From an uncultured Bacteroidaceae bacterium (GTDB taxonomy: Bacteria; Bacteroidota; Bacteroidia; Bacteroidales; Bacteroidaceae), in NCBI GenBank assembly GCA_905234555.1, contig CAJOHO010000005.1:1-64000 (forward strand): a stretch of DNA of 64,000 nt, in the 5' to 3' direction. The notes under the pieces were generated by a model. That model saw nothing but the letters and a program-made list of their open reading frames with translations, ran no database searches and was not told the origin of the DNA. Both the position numbers and the translations under genes were made by a program. How positions within the stretch are numbered: position 1 is the stretch's first letter; each line of letters begins with the position of its first letter. Below are positions 7,174 through 15,229 of the stretch, piece by piece.

Positions 7174-8415
7174 ATGATGAATGGGTTTAATGGGCAATAC
7201 GGGCAGAATGGACAGCTGAATGGTTTTCATGCGATTCGGCTTCGGATCAGTTTGCAATACGGAGAGAAGGGATCGGTCAACTATTTGCTGACACCCGACT
7301 GTGGTGACCGCTGGGAACAGGTGGTGCCGCAAGATAGTCGCACGACGATGCGTCAGTTGTTCGAATCTCCTGTCTCAGCCTATCAGCTGGGCAACTACGC
7401 CCAACTGGGTGGCTTGGTCTATACCCACATCATTCCCAATCCTGTGGATTTCAGGGGTGGGTTCATACAGACTTCGCTCTATGTGGATCGTCGTTACCAA
7501 CTGGCTGCGCCAACGATTCTTGAGGCGTTGGGTAAGACGGAACACCTGCTGTTGGCGCAACAGGAGCGGTTCCACGCATCCATCAAAGGTCAGGACTATG
7601 CCTATAAGCAACAGGTGCAGGCTGCAGCCGATGCTATGCTGCAGGAACTCACGAGACACCTGAAGCCGGCATTGGGTAAGGGTGTTGCGAAACAAGCACC
7701 TGTCTCTACGATGACTTATTACCGTGTGGTGACGAATCGTCAACAGCTGGAAGAAATCTTCAGTTATCCAGATCAAGGTATCTTTACGAAAACGCCTCTC
7801 CTGACGATTGTGGAATCAGCACCTTATCCTGCCTCTCCCCTTGGTCATTCCTTTGTTCCCTACGACCGAACGGGCAAGTGTGTGGAGGTGCGCGAACCTA
7901 TTGTCAAGCCTTCTGAGTTTGTTCCTGCCACCAACGGAAAGATGTACGGACTGAATAATGCTGTCAACTACCCCAACCAAACTGAAAAAAAATCTTTCTT
8001 CAAGAAAAACTGGCCATTGCTGGTTGCGTTCTGCTTTGGTGTGCTGTTCGCCTATCTGGTTTATTGTGTTGCCAGCGTGATGAACGATCACAATCCTTGG
8101 CCATTCCAAGGTGAAGAAGCCTCCCCCCTGCCCCCTCCGATAGAGGGGGAGAGCGATGATGAGTATGAGTGGGAGGATGATGAGTTCATGGAAGAAGATT
8201 CCCTCTATGAACAAGATTATGACCTTGACTATGAGTCAGATAAGATACCTCCTGCTATCGAGGGAGAACAACCACTTCCGATTGAGAAGGAGCGCACCTC
8301 TCTGATAGAGGAGAAGGAAAAAGCCTCGCGAGAGTCCTTCGATTATCGTAGGAATCAACACGAGGCTGTAAAAAAAGCCTCGCGACAAAATCGCGAGGCT
8401 AAGTATCAAGATTAG
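7174..8415 (+). CDS. GTPase-associated membrane protein (soluble N-domain, one TM, acidic tail)
   Basis: Same orientation, 34 bp after the GTPase gene; N-terminal NGQYGQNGQLNG echoes the GTPase N-terminus YGLNGQL; TM WPLLVAFCFGVLFAYLVYCVASVM; tail rich in D/E. Confidence 0.7.
   Translation: MMNGFNGQYGQNGQLNGFHAIRLRISLQYGEKGSVNYLLTPDCGDRWEQVVPQDSRTTMRQLFESPVSAYQLGNYAQLGGLVYTHIIPNPVDFRGGFIQTSLYVDRRYQLAAPTILEALGKTEHLLLAQQERFHASIKGQDYAYKQQVQAAADAMLQELTRHLKPALGKGVAKQAPVSTMTYYRVVTNRQQLEEIFSYPDQGIFTKTPLLTIVESAPYPASPLGHSFVPYDRTGKCVEVREPIVKPSEFVPATNGKMYGLNNAVNYPNQTEKKSFFKKNWPLLVAFCFGVLFAYLVYCVASVMNDHNPWPFQGEEASPLPPPIEGESDDEYEWEDDEFMEEDSLYEQDYDLDYESDKIPPAIEGEQPLPIEKERTSLIEEKEKASRESFDYRRNQHEAVKKASRQNREAKYQD
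8376..8400 (-). terminator. Intrinsic terminator of the Na/Pi cotransporter gene, inside the convergent ORF
   Basis: AGCCTCGCGA-caaaa-TCGCGAGGCT (10 bp); the minus-strand copy is followed by T6-7. Confidence 0.8.
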
Positions 8416-8421
8416 AAACCT

Positions 8422-10152
8422 TTAGATGTCAGTACGGGTGCCTAAGCGTGCTTCAACTACGTTGACAATGTAGTCGCCCAGTTTCTCGCACTCGCTGATG
8501 AGGTCGGTGTACATAGTGCCGACGGCGTAATCGTACTTGTGCTCGTCGATGGATTGGATGTTCTCACGCTTCAGACGGTCACGAGTCTGGTTGATTTTCT
8601 CCTCAATGCGGATGGTCTCGTCCATATTGAAGTCTTCGCGATGACCTGCCATCACACGATCCATCTGCGTAAGTGCATCGTCGGTGAGTTGCAGCATTCC
8701 CTTGAGTTCTGTTTCCTGATTTTCAGTAAACTGCTTGCCTGACTGATGCTTGCGATTGAGAGTGCGAGCGAGGTTGAAGCAGGAGTCGCCAATACTTTCT
8801 ATCTCGCTGATTTGACGCATCATCTGGCGGATCTTACCCTTGGTTTCGTCGCTGAGGTGGGCATCGCTGACTTGCTCCAGATAGTTGGCGATTTCAATCT
8901 CCATGTTGTCGCTGATGCCTTCGTATTTCTCAATACGTGTATAGAGCTTCACGAAATCCTGTTCGTCGGTCTTGCTGTTCATCGTCATTTCGTGGAGGTC
9001 GCGTACCATACCATACATACGGTGCATACGTACACAGAAGAGCACAATCTCCTTCTGAGCCATATAGACGGAGATTTCGGGCGTCTTCATCAGACCAGAG
9101 CTGATATAATGCAGACGCGTATCTTCTTCCTCGTCCTCCTTCTTCGACTTGATGACCTTGCAGACGAGCTTCTCAATCTGCGGAATGAACCAGATGAGGA
9201 TGAGGGTGTTGATAATATTGAAGCAGGTATGGAAGGCTGCCAGCACGAAGTTCAGTTTGGCAGCATTGGCAGCAAATCCTTCGCTTCCCTTGGTCATTTC
9301 TGCGTCGTAACCCACCAATGAGCAGACGCCATTGACAAAGGGTCTGAACACGATGAGAATCCATACCACGCCAAAGAGGTTGAAGAACATGTGGGCAAAG
9401 GCTGCACGACGTGCCTGAGTTCCTGCTGAGAGTGCCACGATGTTGGAGGTCACCGTCGTACCGATGTTCTCACCCATTACCAGCGCAATACCTTGATGGA
9501 TGGGTAGCGCTCCACTGGAACAGAGAATCATGGTGATGGCCATAACGGCAGCAGAAGACTGCACACACATGGTGAGCACACCACCGATAAGGAGGAAGAT
9601 GATGGTGGTGAGGAAGCTGTGGGGGTCGAAGCTGGAGAAGAAGTTGAGCAATGCTTCGTTCTCGCCCAAGTTCATATCCACACCCGTCTGACGCAGGGTG
9701 CCCAATCCGAGGAACATAAATGCCACACCAAAAATGAAGTCTCCGAGTGTGCGACGTTTCTTGTTGTAAATCAGCACGATGGCTGCAATAAATGCAGGAT
9801 AGACCAATGTGGTAACATTGAAGGATGCTCCTGCGGAAATGATCCACGCCGTGAGGGTGGTTCCGATGTTCGCACCCATGATGACAGAAATGGCCTGAGC
9901 CAGTGTGAGCAGTCCGGCACTGACGAAAGAAACGGTCATCACCGTTGTTGCCGTAGATGACTGGACGGCTGCCGTCACGCCTACACCTGTCAGCATTCCT
10001 GTGACGCGGTTGGTGGTCATAGCGCCGAGCACGTGGCGCAACTGTGGTCCTGCCATCTTCTGGAGGGCATCACTCATGGTTTTCATACCAAACATCAGCA
10101 ATGCCAGCGAACCAAACAGCCGGAATGCCAATACTACATAATCTTGTTCCAT
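8422..10152 (-). CDS. Na/Pi cotransporter family protein with C-terminal PhoU-like domain
   Basis: LFGMKTMSDALQKMAG, GVGVTAAVQSSTATTVMTVSFV, MGANIGTTLTAWI, second QSSAAVMAI / GENIGTTVTSN repeat. Confidence 0.9.
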   Translation of the reverse strand: MEQDYVVLAFRLFGSLALLMFGMKTMSDALQKMAGPQLRHVLGAMTTNRVTGMLTGVGVTAAVQSSTATTVMTVSFVSAGLLTLAQAISVIMGANIGTTLTAWIISAGASFNVTTLVYPAFIAAIVLIYNKKRRTLGDFIFGVAFMFLGLGTLRQTGVDMNLGENEALLNFFSSFDPHSFLTTIIFLLIGGVLTMCVQSSAAVMAITMILCSSGALPIHQGIALVMGENIGTTVTSNIVALSAGTQARRAAFAHMFFNLFGVVWILIVFRPFVNGVCSLVGYDAEMTKGSEGFAANAAKLNFVLAAFHTCFNIINTLILIWFIPQIEKLVCKVIKSKKEDEEEDTRLHYISSGLMKTPEISVYMAQKEIVLFCVRMHRMYGMVRDLHEMTMNSKTDEQDFVKLYTRIEKYEGISDNMEIEIANYLEQVSDAHLSDETKGKIRQMMRQISEIESIGDSCFNLARTLNRKHQSGKQFTENQETELKGMLQLTDDALTQMDRVMAGHREDFNMDETIRIEEKINQTRDRLKRENIQSIDEHKYDYAVGTMYTDLISECEKLGDYIVNVVEARLGTRTDI

Positions 10153-10531
10153 TTTGATAGTTGTTAGTTTGACAGCTAAGTGGAAAATAATGGATTATTC
10201 ATCCGTGATAAGTGCTGCAAAGTTACGATTAAGTGAGCACAATACAAAATGAAAACAAAATTTTTTCATTTTTTATTGTCAAACCGACGCCAAACCGAAC
10301 GAAATTAAACTTGTTTGGGTTTTCTGAGGTGCGAAGGAGGAAGACGTAGTCAAACGTGAGTAACTTCTGTGAATTTATGAGCAAAAGATATGAAGAATAA
10401 TTGTAACGAGCAAAAAAAAAGAAAAAAATGTCTTTGTCATTTGTTTATCCCATGAATTCTTATTAACTTTGCTCGCAGTTTAGACGAAATGTATCGTCAT
10501 TAGTCGTAGAACTCATTTTGAAAAAGAAGAA

Positions 10532-11422
10532 ATGAAACATAGTTTTAAGGATTATGTGCTGGCTACTCGTCCTTGGTCGTTTCCTGCGAGTGCCATGCCT
10601 GTTGTTGTGACGCTGGCTTGTATGTTTGCCGTAAAAGGAAGTATCAATTGGTGGATGGGCTTATGGACGCTGCTCACAATTGTTGTGGTGCATGCTGCCG
10701 GCAACACGTGGAGCGACTATTTCGACTACAAAAAGAAGGTGGATCGTCCTGACGCTTTTGCCGTACCGACTTTGGTCAGCGGTCAGTTCCAGCCGAAGGA
10801 AATCATGCGTTTGTCCTTATTCCTTCAGACGATAGCGCTGCTTTCAGGCGTGGGTTTGGTATTGGCAACGGGTCTTCCGCTGTTGTGGATCGGACTGGCA
10901 GGCATTGCCTTGTCCTTGCTCTATCCGCCTCTCAAATACATGGCGCTGGGTGATGTAGTCATCTATTTCTGCTATGCCTTCCTGCCCATGCTGGGAACGT
11001 CGTTCATCGTGACGGGAGTGGTGGTGTGGCCTATGTTGTGGTTGAGCGTCCCTGTGGGACTCATCACGATATCCATCCTTCATGCCAACAACACTCGCGA
11101 CATCGAGACTGACGGAGAAGCTCACATCAAGACCTTTGCTATGATTCTCAGTCGTCCGGTGGCTGCTGTACTCTACTGCGCAGAAGTGATTGTCCCCTTC
11201 CTGTGGATGACGGCTTTGGTGATCTTTGGCGTATGTCCGTGGTGGACGCTGCTGGTGTGGCTGGTCTTCCCAATGGCGATGAAGAACTCGGTGGTGATGA
11301 TGGGCTACAAGAAGAACGGAGTGGCCTCGTTTGCGGCTCTCGACCAAGCTTCTGCCCAATTGCAGCTGGCATTCAGCCTTTTGCTTTCCATCGGCTTCAT
11401 TCTCTACCATTTCGTAGGATAA
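10532..11422 (+). CDS. menA: 1,4-dihydroxy-2-naphthoate polyprenyltransferase
   Basis: LATRPWSFPASAMPV, NTWSDYFDYKKKVDRPDA, LHANNTRDIETD. Confidence 0.85.
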   Translation: MKHSFKDYVLATRPWSFPASAMPVVVTLACMFAVKGSINWWMGLWTLLTIVVVHAAGNTWSDYFDYKKKVDRPDAFAVPTLVSGQFQPKEIMRLSLFLQTIALLSGVGLVLATGLPLLWIGLAGIALSLLYPPLKYMALGDVVIYFCYAFLPMLGTSFIVTGVVVWPMLWLSVPVGLITISILHANNTRDIETDGEAHIKTFAMILSRPVAAVLYCAEVIVPFLWMTALVIFGVCPWWTLLVWLVFPMAMKNSVVMMGYKKNGVASFAALDQASAQLQLAFSLLLSIGFILYHFVG

Positions 11423-11470
11423 CACACGCCCATTTAATCCATACACCCCATTAACCTCATCAAAACAATC

Positions 11471-12088
11471 GTGAAACGCCTGATTCTATCTGTACTGATT
11501 GCCTTCGTGCTGTGGACGCTGATGTTCTCGCCGTGGACAGCCCACCTGTTCAAATTCTGGACAGGTATGACGGTGGCTGCCTTGGTGCTAACCACTTTGG
11601 TCTGCTGCTTTGCTCGCGACACCTGGCGATTGGTGCGATTGAACGTGGGTGACGTGTTGCTGGGCATCAGCATCGCTGTGGTGCTGTGGTGCGTGTTCTG
11701 GTTAGGCGATGTGGTGTCATCGTGGATACTACCCTTTGCCCGTGAACAGGTCAACAGCATCTATGGTTTGAAGACGGGTGAGTCACCCTGGTTGGTGTCA
11801 GCCCTGTTGTTGTTCATTATCGGACCGGCAGAAGAGCTGTTCTGGCGAGGTTATGTACAGCGTGAGCTGTCTGCCCATTGGAACCCCAACCGAGGATACC
11901 TCGTAGCCACCCTACTCTACACCTTGGTGCATATCACTTCGTTCAACTTCATGCTGATGATGTCGGCATTGGTGTGTGGACTGGCGTGGGGTGGTCTCTT
12001 CCGACTCGTTCCCCATCGTTTCGGAGCCATCCTCCTGTCTCATGCTCTGTGGGATGCAGCCGTCTTCATCTGGTTCCCCATCTCATAA
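11471..12088 (+). CDS. CPBP family intramembrane metalloprotease
   Basis: PAEELFWRGYVQREL, LVHITSFNFMLMMSALVCGLAWG; GTG start. Confidence 0.85.
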   Translation: MKRLILSVLIAFVLWTLMFSPWTAHLFKFWTGMTVAALVLTTLVCCFARDTWRLVRLNVGDVLLGISIAVVLWCVFWLGDVVSSWILPFAREQVNSIYGLKTGESPWLVSALLLFIIGPAEELFWRGYVQRELSAHWNPNRGYLVATLLYTLVHITSFNFMLMMSALVCGLAWGGLFRLVPHRFGAILLSHALWDAAVFIWFPIS

Positions 12089-12158
12089 TTCGTGTTCAGC
12101 GGTTCTCCCTCGAGAAAATCTTTAAACTGTAAACTGTAAACCGTAAAACAATACCAAC

Positions 12159-12674
12159 ATGGCACATTACATCAGAAAAAACTTGGAGAAAGGCGAGAAG
12201 ATCGTCTTTCGTGGTCGTCTGCACTGGACCTACATTTACAAGTATTTATTTGCTTCCATCTTTGGCGTAATCTTAGCCATCGCAGCAGCTATAACAGCTT
12301 GTAAGACAGACAACAAAATTTGGTACTACGTGGGAGGCGGTATCTTATTCGTGGCACTGGTGATTTATATCATCGGTCGCATCATCCGCACCCGTACTGA
12401 GTTTGTGGTCACCAACAGCCGCTTCATCCAGAAAGACGGTATCTTTAACATCAAGATGACGGAGATTCCGCTGTTCAAGATCGAAACGGTGAATTTCGAG
12501 CAGACCTTCTGGCAGCGTATTCTGGGAACAGGCAGCGTGGAACTGGTAGGCAGCGGTGGCACTTTCCATCGTGTTCACTACATCAAGAAGCCACAACTGG
12601 TGCGCAAGACCATCGTCAGCACGATCAACCAATACAGCCTTGCCAGCGCTTCCAACGAAAAGAAGATGGATTAA
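12159..12674 (+). CDS. Bacterial PH domain membrane protein
   Basis: LEKGEKIVFRGRLHW, two TMs, TEFVVTNSRFIQKDGIFNIKMTEIPLFKIETVNFEQTFWQRILGTGSVELVGSGG. Confidence 0.8.
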   Translation: MAHYIRKNLEKGEKIVFRGRLHWTYIYKYLFASIFGVILAIAAAITACKTDNKIWYYVGGGILFVALVIYIIGRIIRTRTEFVVTNSRFIQKDGIFNIKMTEIPLFKIETVNFEQTFWQRILGTGSVELVGSGGTFHRVHYIKKPQLVRKTIVSTINQYSLASASNEKKMD

Positions 12675-12703
12675 GGTTAATTCATAATTGAGATTAGATA
12701 ATT

Positions 12704-13240
12704 ATGGATAAGATAGGTGTTTTTTGCTCATCCAATAATCAGGTGAGCCAAGTGTTTAAGGATGCTGCCCGTGAGTTGGGGCTGTGGTTAGGCGAGAACA
12801 AGAAAACCCTCGTCTATGGCGGCAACGCCAGTGGACTGATGGAAGAATTGGCTCAGGCTGCCCATCAGGCTGGTGCTCAGGTTTATGGCGTCATTCCTCG
12901 TAAGCTTATGGAGGAAGGAAGGGTGAGCGACGCTGTCGATATCTCCTTCCATTGTGAAGACCTTAACGACCGTAAGGAGTGGCTCATCAGCGAAAGTGAG
13001 ATCATGGTGGCAATGCCAGGTAGTGTGGGTACGCTTGATGAAGCTTTCTCGGCTATGGCTCAGAACACCTTCGGTATGCACGACAAACTGCTGGTGTTCT
13101 ACAATGTGGACGGTTTCTACGACGCCCTCTTTGCCTTCCTCGACTCCCTCGACGCTCGTGGTGTGGTCAATAAACCCTGGTCGCTCGTCTATCGTCGTGC
13201 CAACACCTTCGACGAACTCATCCAAATCCTCAATCCGTAA
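12704..13240 (+). CDS. LOG family Rossmann-fold protein (TIGR00730-like)
   Basis: IGVFCSSNNQ, LVYGGNASGLM, GVIPRKLMEEG, ALPGSVGTLDE-type motif (AMPGSVGTLDEAF). Confidence 0.9.
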   Translation: MDKIGVFCSSNNQVSQVFKDAARELGLWLGENKKTLVYGGNASGLMEELAQAAHQAGAQVYGVIPRKLMEEGRVSDAVDISFHCEDLNDRKEWLISESEIMVAMPGSVGTLDEAFSAMAQNTFGMHDKLLVFYNVDGFYDALFAFLDSLDARGVVNKPWSLVYRRANTFDELIQILNP

Positions 13241-13254
13241 ACTGTAAACTGTAA

Positions 13255-14190
13255 ATGGCCCGTAAAATCATAGGTATCGGAGAGACCATCATGGACATTA
13301 TCTTCAAGGATGGTCAGCCCACGGCAGCTGTGCCGGGAGGGAGTGTGTTCAACGGAATGGTGTCGCTGGGGCGTCTGGGCGAAGACGTCACCATGATCAC
13401 AGAAATCGGTAACGACCGTGTGGGGCGCATCATTCTCGACTTCATGACGGAGAACGGAGTGAACAATCACCATGTAGCCACCTACGACAACAGTAAGAGT
13501 GCCATTTCGCTGGCTTGGCTCAATGAACGGAACGATGCCGAATATATGTTCTACAAGGATTATCCGGCTGCCCGTCTCGAAGTGCAGTTCCCAGAAGTTC
13601 ATGCTGACGACATCGTGATGATGGGTTCCTACTTTGTACTCAACCCTGTGCTTCGTCCACGTGTGAAAGAATTCCTGCAATATGCACGCAGTCAGGGTGC
13701 ACTCATCTACTACGACCTGAACTTCCGCAGCAGTCATCGTCACGAACGCATTAAGATCTATGCCGACATGCTGGAGAACCTGGAGTTTGCTGATATCGTC
13801 CGTGGTTCGACCGAAGATCTTGAAAACCTCTTTGAGAACAACAATCCGCAGGATATCTACCAGCGCGAAATCTCGTTTTATTGCAAACAGATGCTCTGTA
13901 CCGATGCCGACGGTGACATCCAGCTGATTACGCCTGGCATCCGAAAGAGCTACCAGGTAGAACGCATCCCTACGGTCAGCACCATCGGTGCAGGCGATAA
14001 TTTCAATGCCGGCATTGTTTATGGACTGATGCGTTACGATGTGCGACGCGACCAACTTACTTCGTTGCCTGTCTCCACATGGGATGCCATTATCCGCTGT
14101 GGAACTGACCTCGCAGCCCAAGTCTGCCAGACCTTCGACAACAGCATCTCTCGAGAATTTGCCACTTCCTATCGAAAATCCGATTTCTGA
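13255..14190 (+). CDS. PfkB family carbohydrate kinase
   Basis: GIGETIMDIIF, AVPGGSVFNGMVSLGRLG, STIGAGDNFNAGIVYGL. Confidence 0.9.
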   Translation: MARKIIGIGETIMDIIFKDGQPTAAVPGGSVFNGMVSLGRLGEDVTMITEIGNDRVGRIILDFMTENGVNNHHVATYDNSKSAISLAWLNERNDAEYMFYKDYPAARLEVQFPEVHADDIVMMGSYFVLNPVLRPRVKEFLQYARSQGALIYYDLNFRSSHRHERIKIYADMLENLEFADIVRGSTEDLENLFENNNPQDIYQREISFYCKQMLCTDADGDIQLITPGIRKSYQVERIPTVSTIGAGDNFNAGIVYGLMRYDVRRDQLTSLPVSTWDAIIRCGTDLAAQVCQTFDNSISREFATSYRKSDF

Positions 14191-14220
14191 GTACTCAGAT
14201 TCCCTTAAATCCCTAATTAT

Positions 14221-15123
14221 ATGAGCACTATTCAACTGGTTGAACCCAGCCAAGGAAAAGACGCCCTACGCATTGGTGACAGCAATGGGCTGGTGGTTGT
14301 GGATAAATCTGAAGGATTTCCCAAGGGTGACTTTGCGGTTGCCAAGCATGCCCACGTTTTGATATGTACCAACGGTCAGGCTCAGTTCGAGTATAACGGA
14401 AAAACCATCCAACTCCGCAAAAACGACCTGTTCCTCTATATTATGCTCAACAGCGTCATCAGTAATTTTACGTGCTCACCCGATTTCAACTGCCATAAGA
14501 TTTGGTTTACGAGAGAGGAAGCATGGAACATGAACATGTATGGGAATGTCAATCTCTCGAATATGGTCGTCTCCATGAAGCAGCACCCAAAGATAACGCT
14601 CTCCGACGATGAGGCCGACTTGCTTGAAAGCTACTTCCAGGTGCTCTGCCAACAGATGCGAGACCAAGATGCTTTTCTTTATAACGATATCGTGCGTTCG
14701 CTGATTGGTACGTTCCTGCTGAGAATTCTCTCCTACTATCGAACCAAAAACGAACAAGAGGAGGACGCCCAAGAAAATCCCGTTCTCAGCGGAAAACAAC
14801 TGGCTGACCGTTTTGTGGCAATGGTGGAAAAGAGTGAGGGGCGCATCCGACGAGTCGATGACTTTGCCAGAAAGCTTAACGTCTCTCCGAAGTACCTCTC
14901 CACTGTACTTCAGGACACCATCAACCGTCGTCCAAGCGAAATTATTGCCATCTTCACCATGAAGGCGATAGAACAACGCCTTCGCTTCACCAACCAGACC
15001 ATGCAGGAGATAGCCTACGACATGAACTTTCCTAACGCTTCCTTCTTTGGGAAATATGTGAAAGCACACCTGGGTATGACTCCGATGGGTTTTCGCAGAA
15101 AATATGCTAATACTAATTCATAA
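14221..15123 (+). CDS. AraC family transcriptional regulator
   Basis: C-terminal FARKLNVSPKYLSTVLQDTINRRPSEIIAIFTMKAIEQRLRFTNQTMQEIAYDMNFPNASFFGKYVKAHLGMTPMGFRRK. Confidence 0.9.
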   Translation: MSTIQLVEPSQGKDALRIGDSNGLVVVDKSEGFPKGDFAVAKHAHVLICTNGQAQFEYNGKTIQLRKNDLFLYIMLNSVISNFTCSPDFNCHKIWFTREEAWNMNMYGNVNLSNMVVSMKQHPKITLSDDEADLLESYFQVLCQQMRDQDAFLYNDIVRSLIGTFLLRILSYYRTKNEQEEDAQENPVLSGKQLADRFVAMVEKSEGRIRRVDDFARKLNVSPKYLSTVLQDTINRRPSEIIAIFTMKAIEQRLRFTNQTMQEIAYDMNFPNASFFGKYVKAHLGMTPMGFRRKYANTNS

Positions 15124-15135
15124 TTAACTATGTTG

Positions 15136-15197
15136 AATCTTGTCGCGACTCAGCAATCATTAAGCAAGCTTATGATTGCGTTCGCTGCTCCAAGATT
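15136..15197. repeat. Nested inverted repeat / hairpin element
   Basis: AATCTTG/CAAGATT, CAGC/GCTG and CAATCATTAAG/CTTATGATTG nested. Confidence 0.6.
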
Positions 15198-15229
15198 TCA
15201 CAATTCATAATTCATAATTGTAAATCCAA

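Noticed and set aside
13189-14253. 354-aa ORF opposite pfkB-type kinase
   Set aside because: Antisense shadow.
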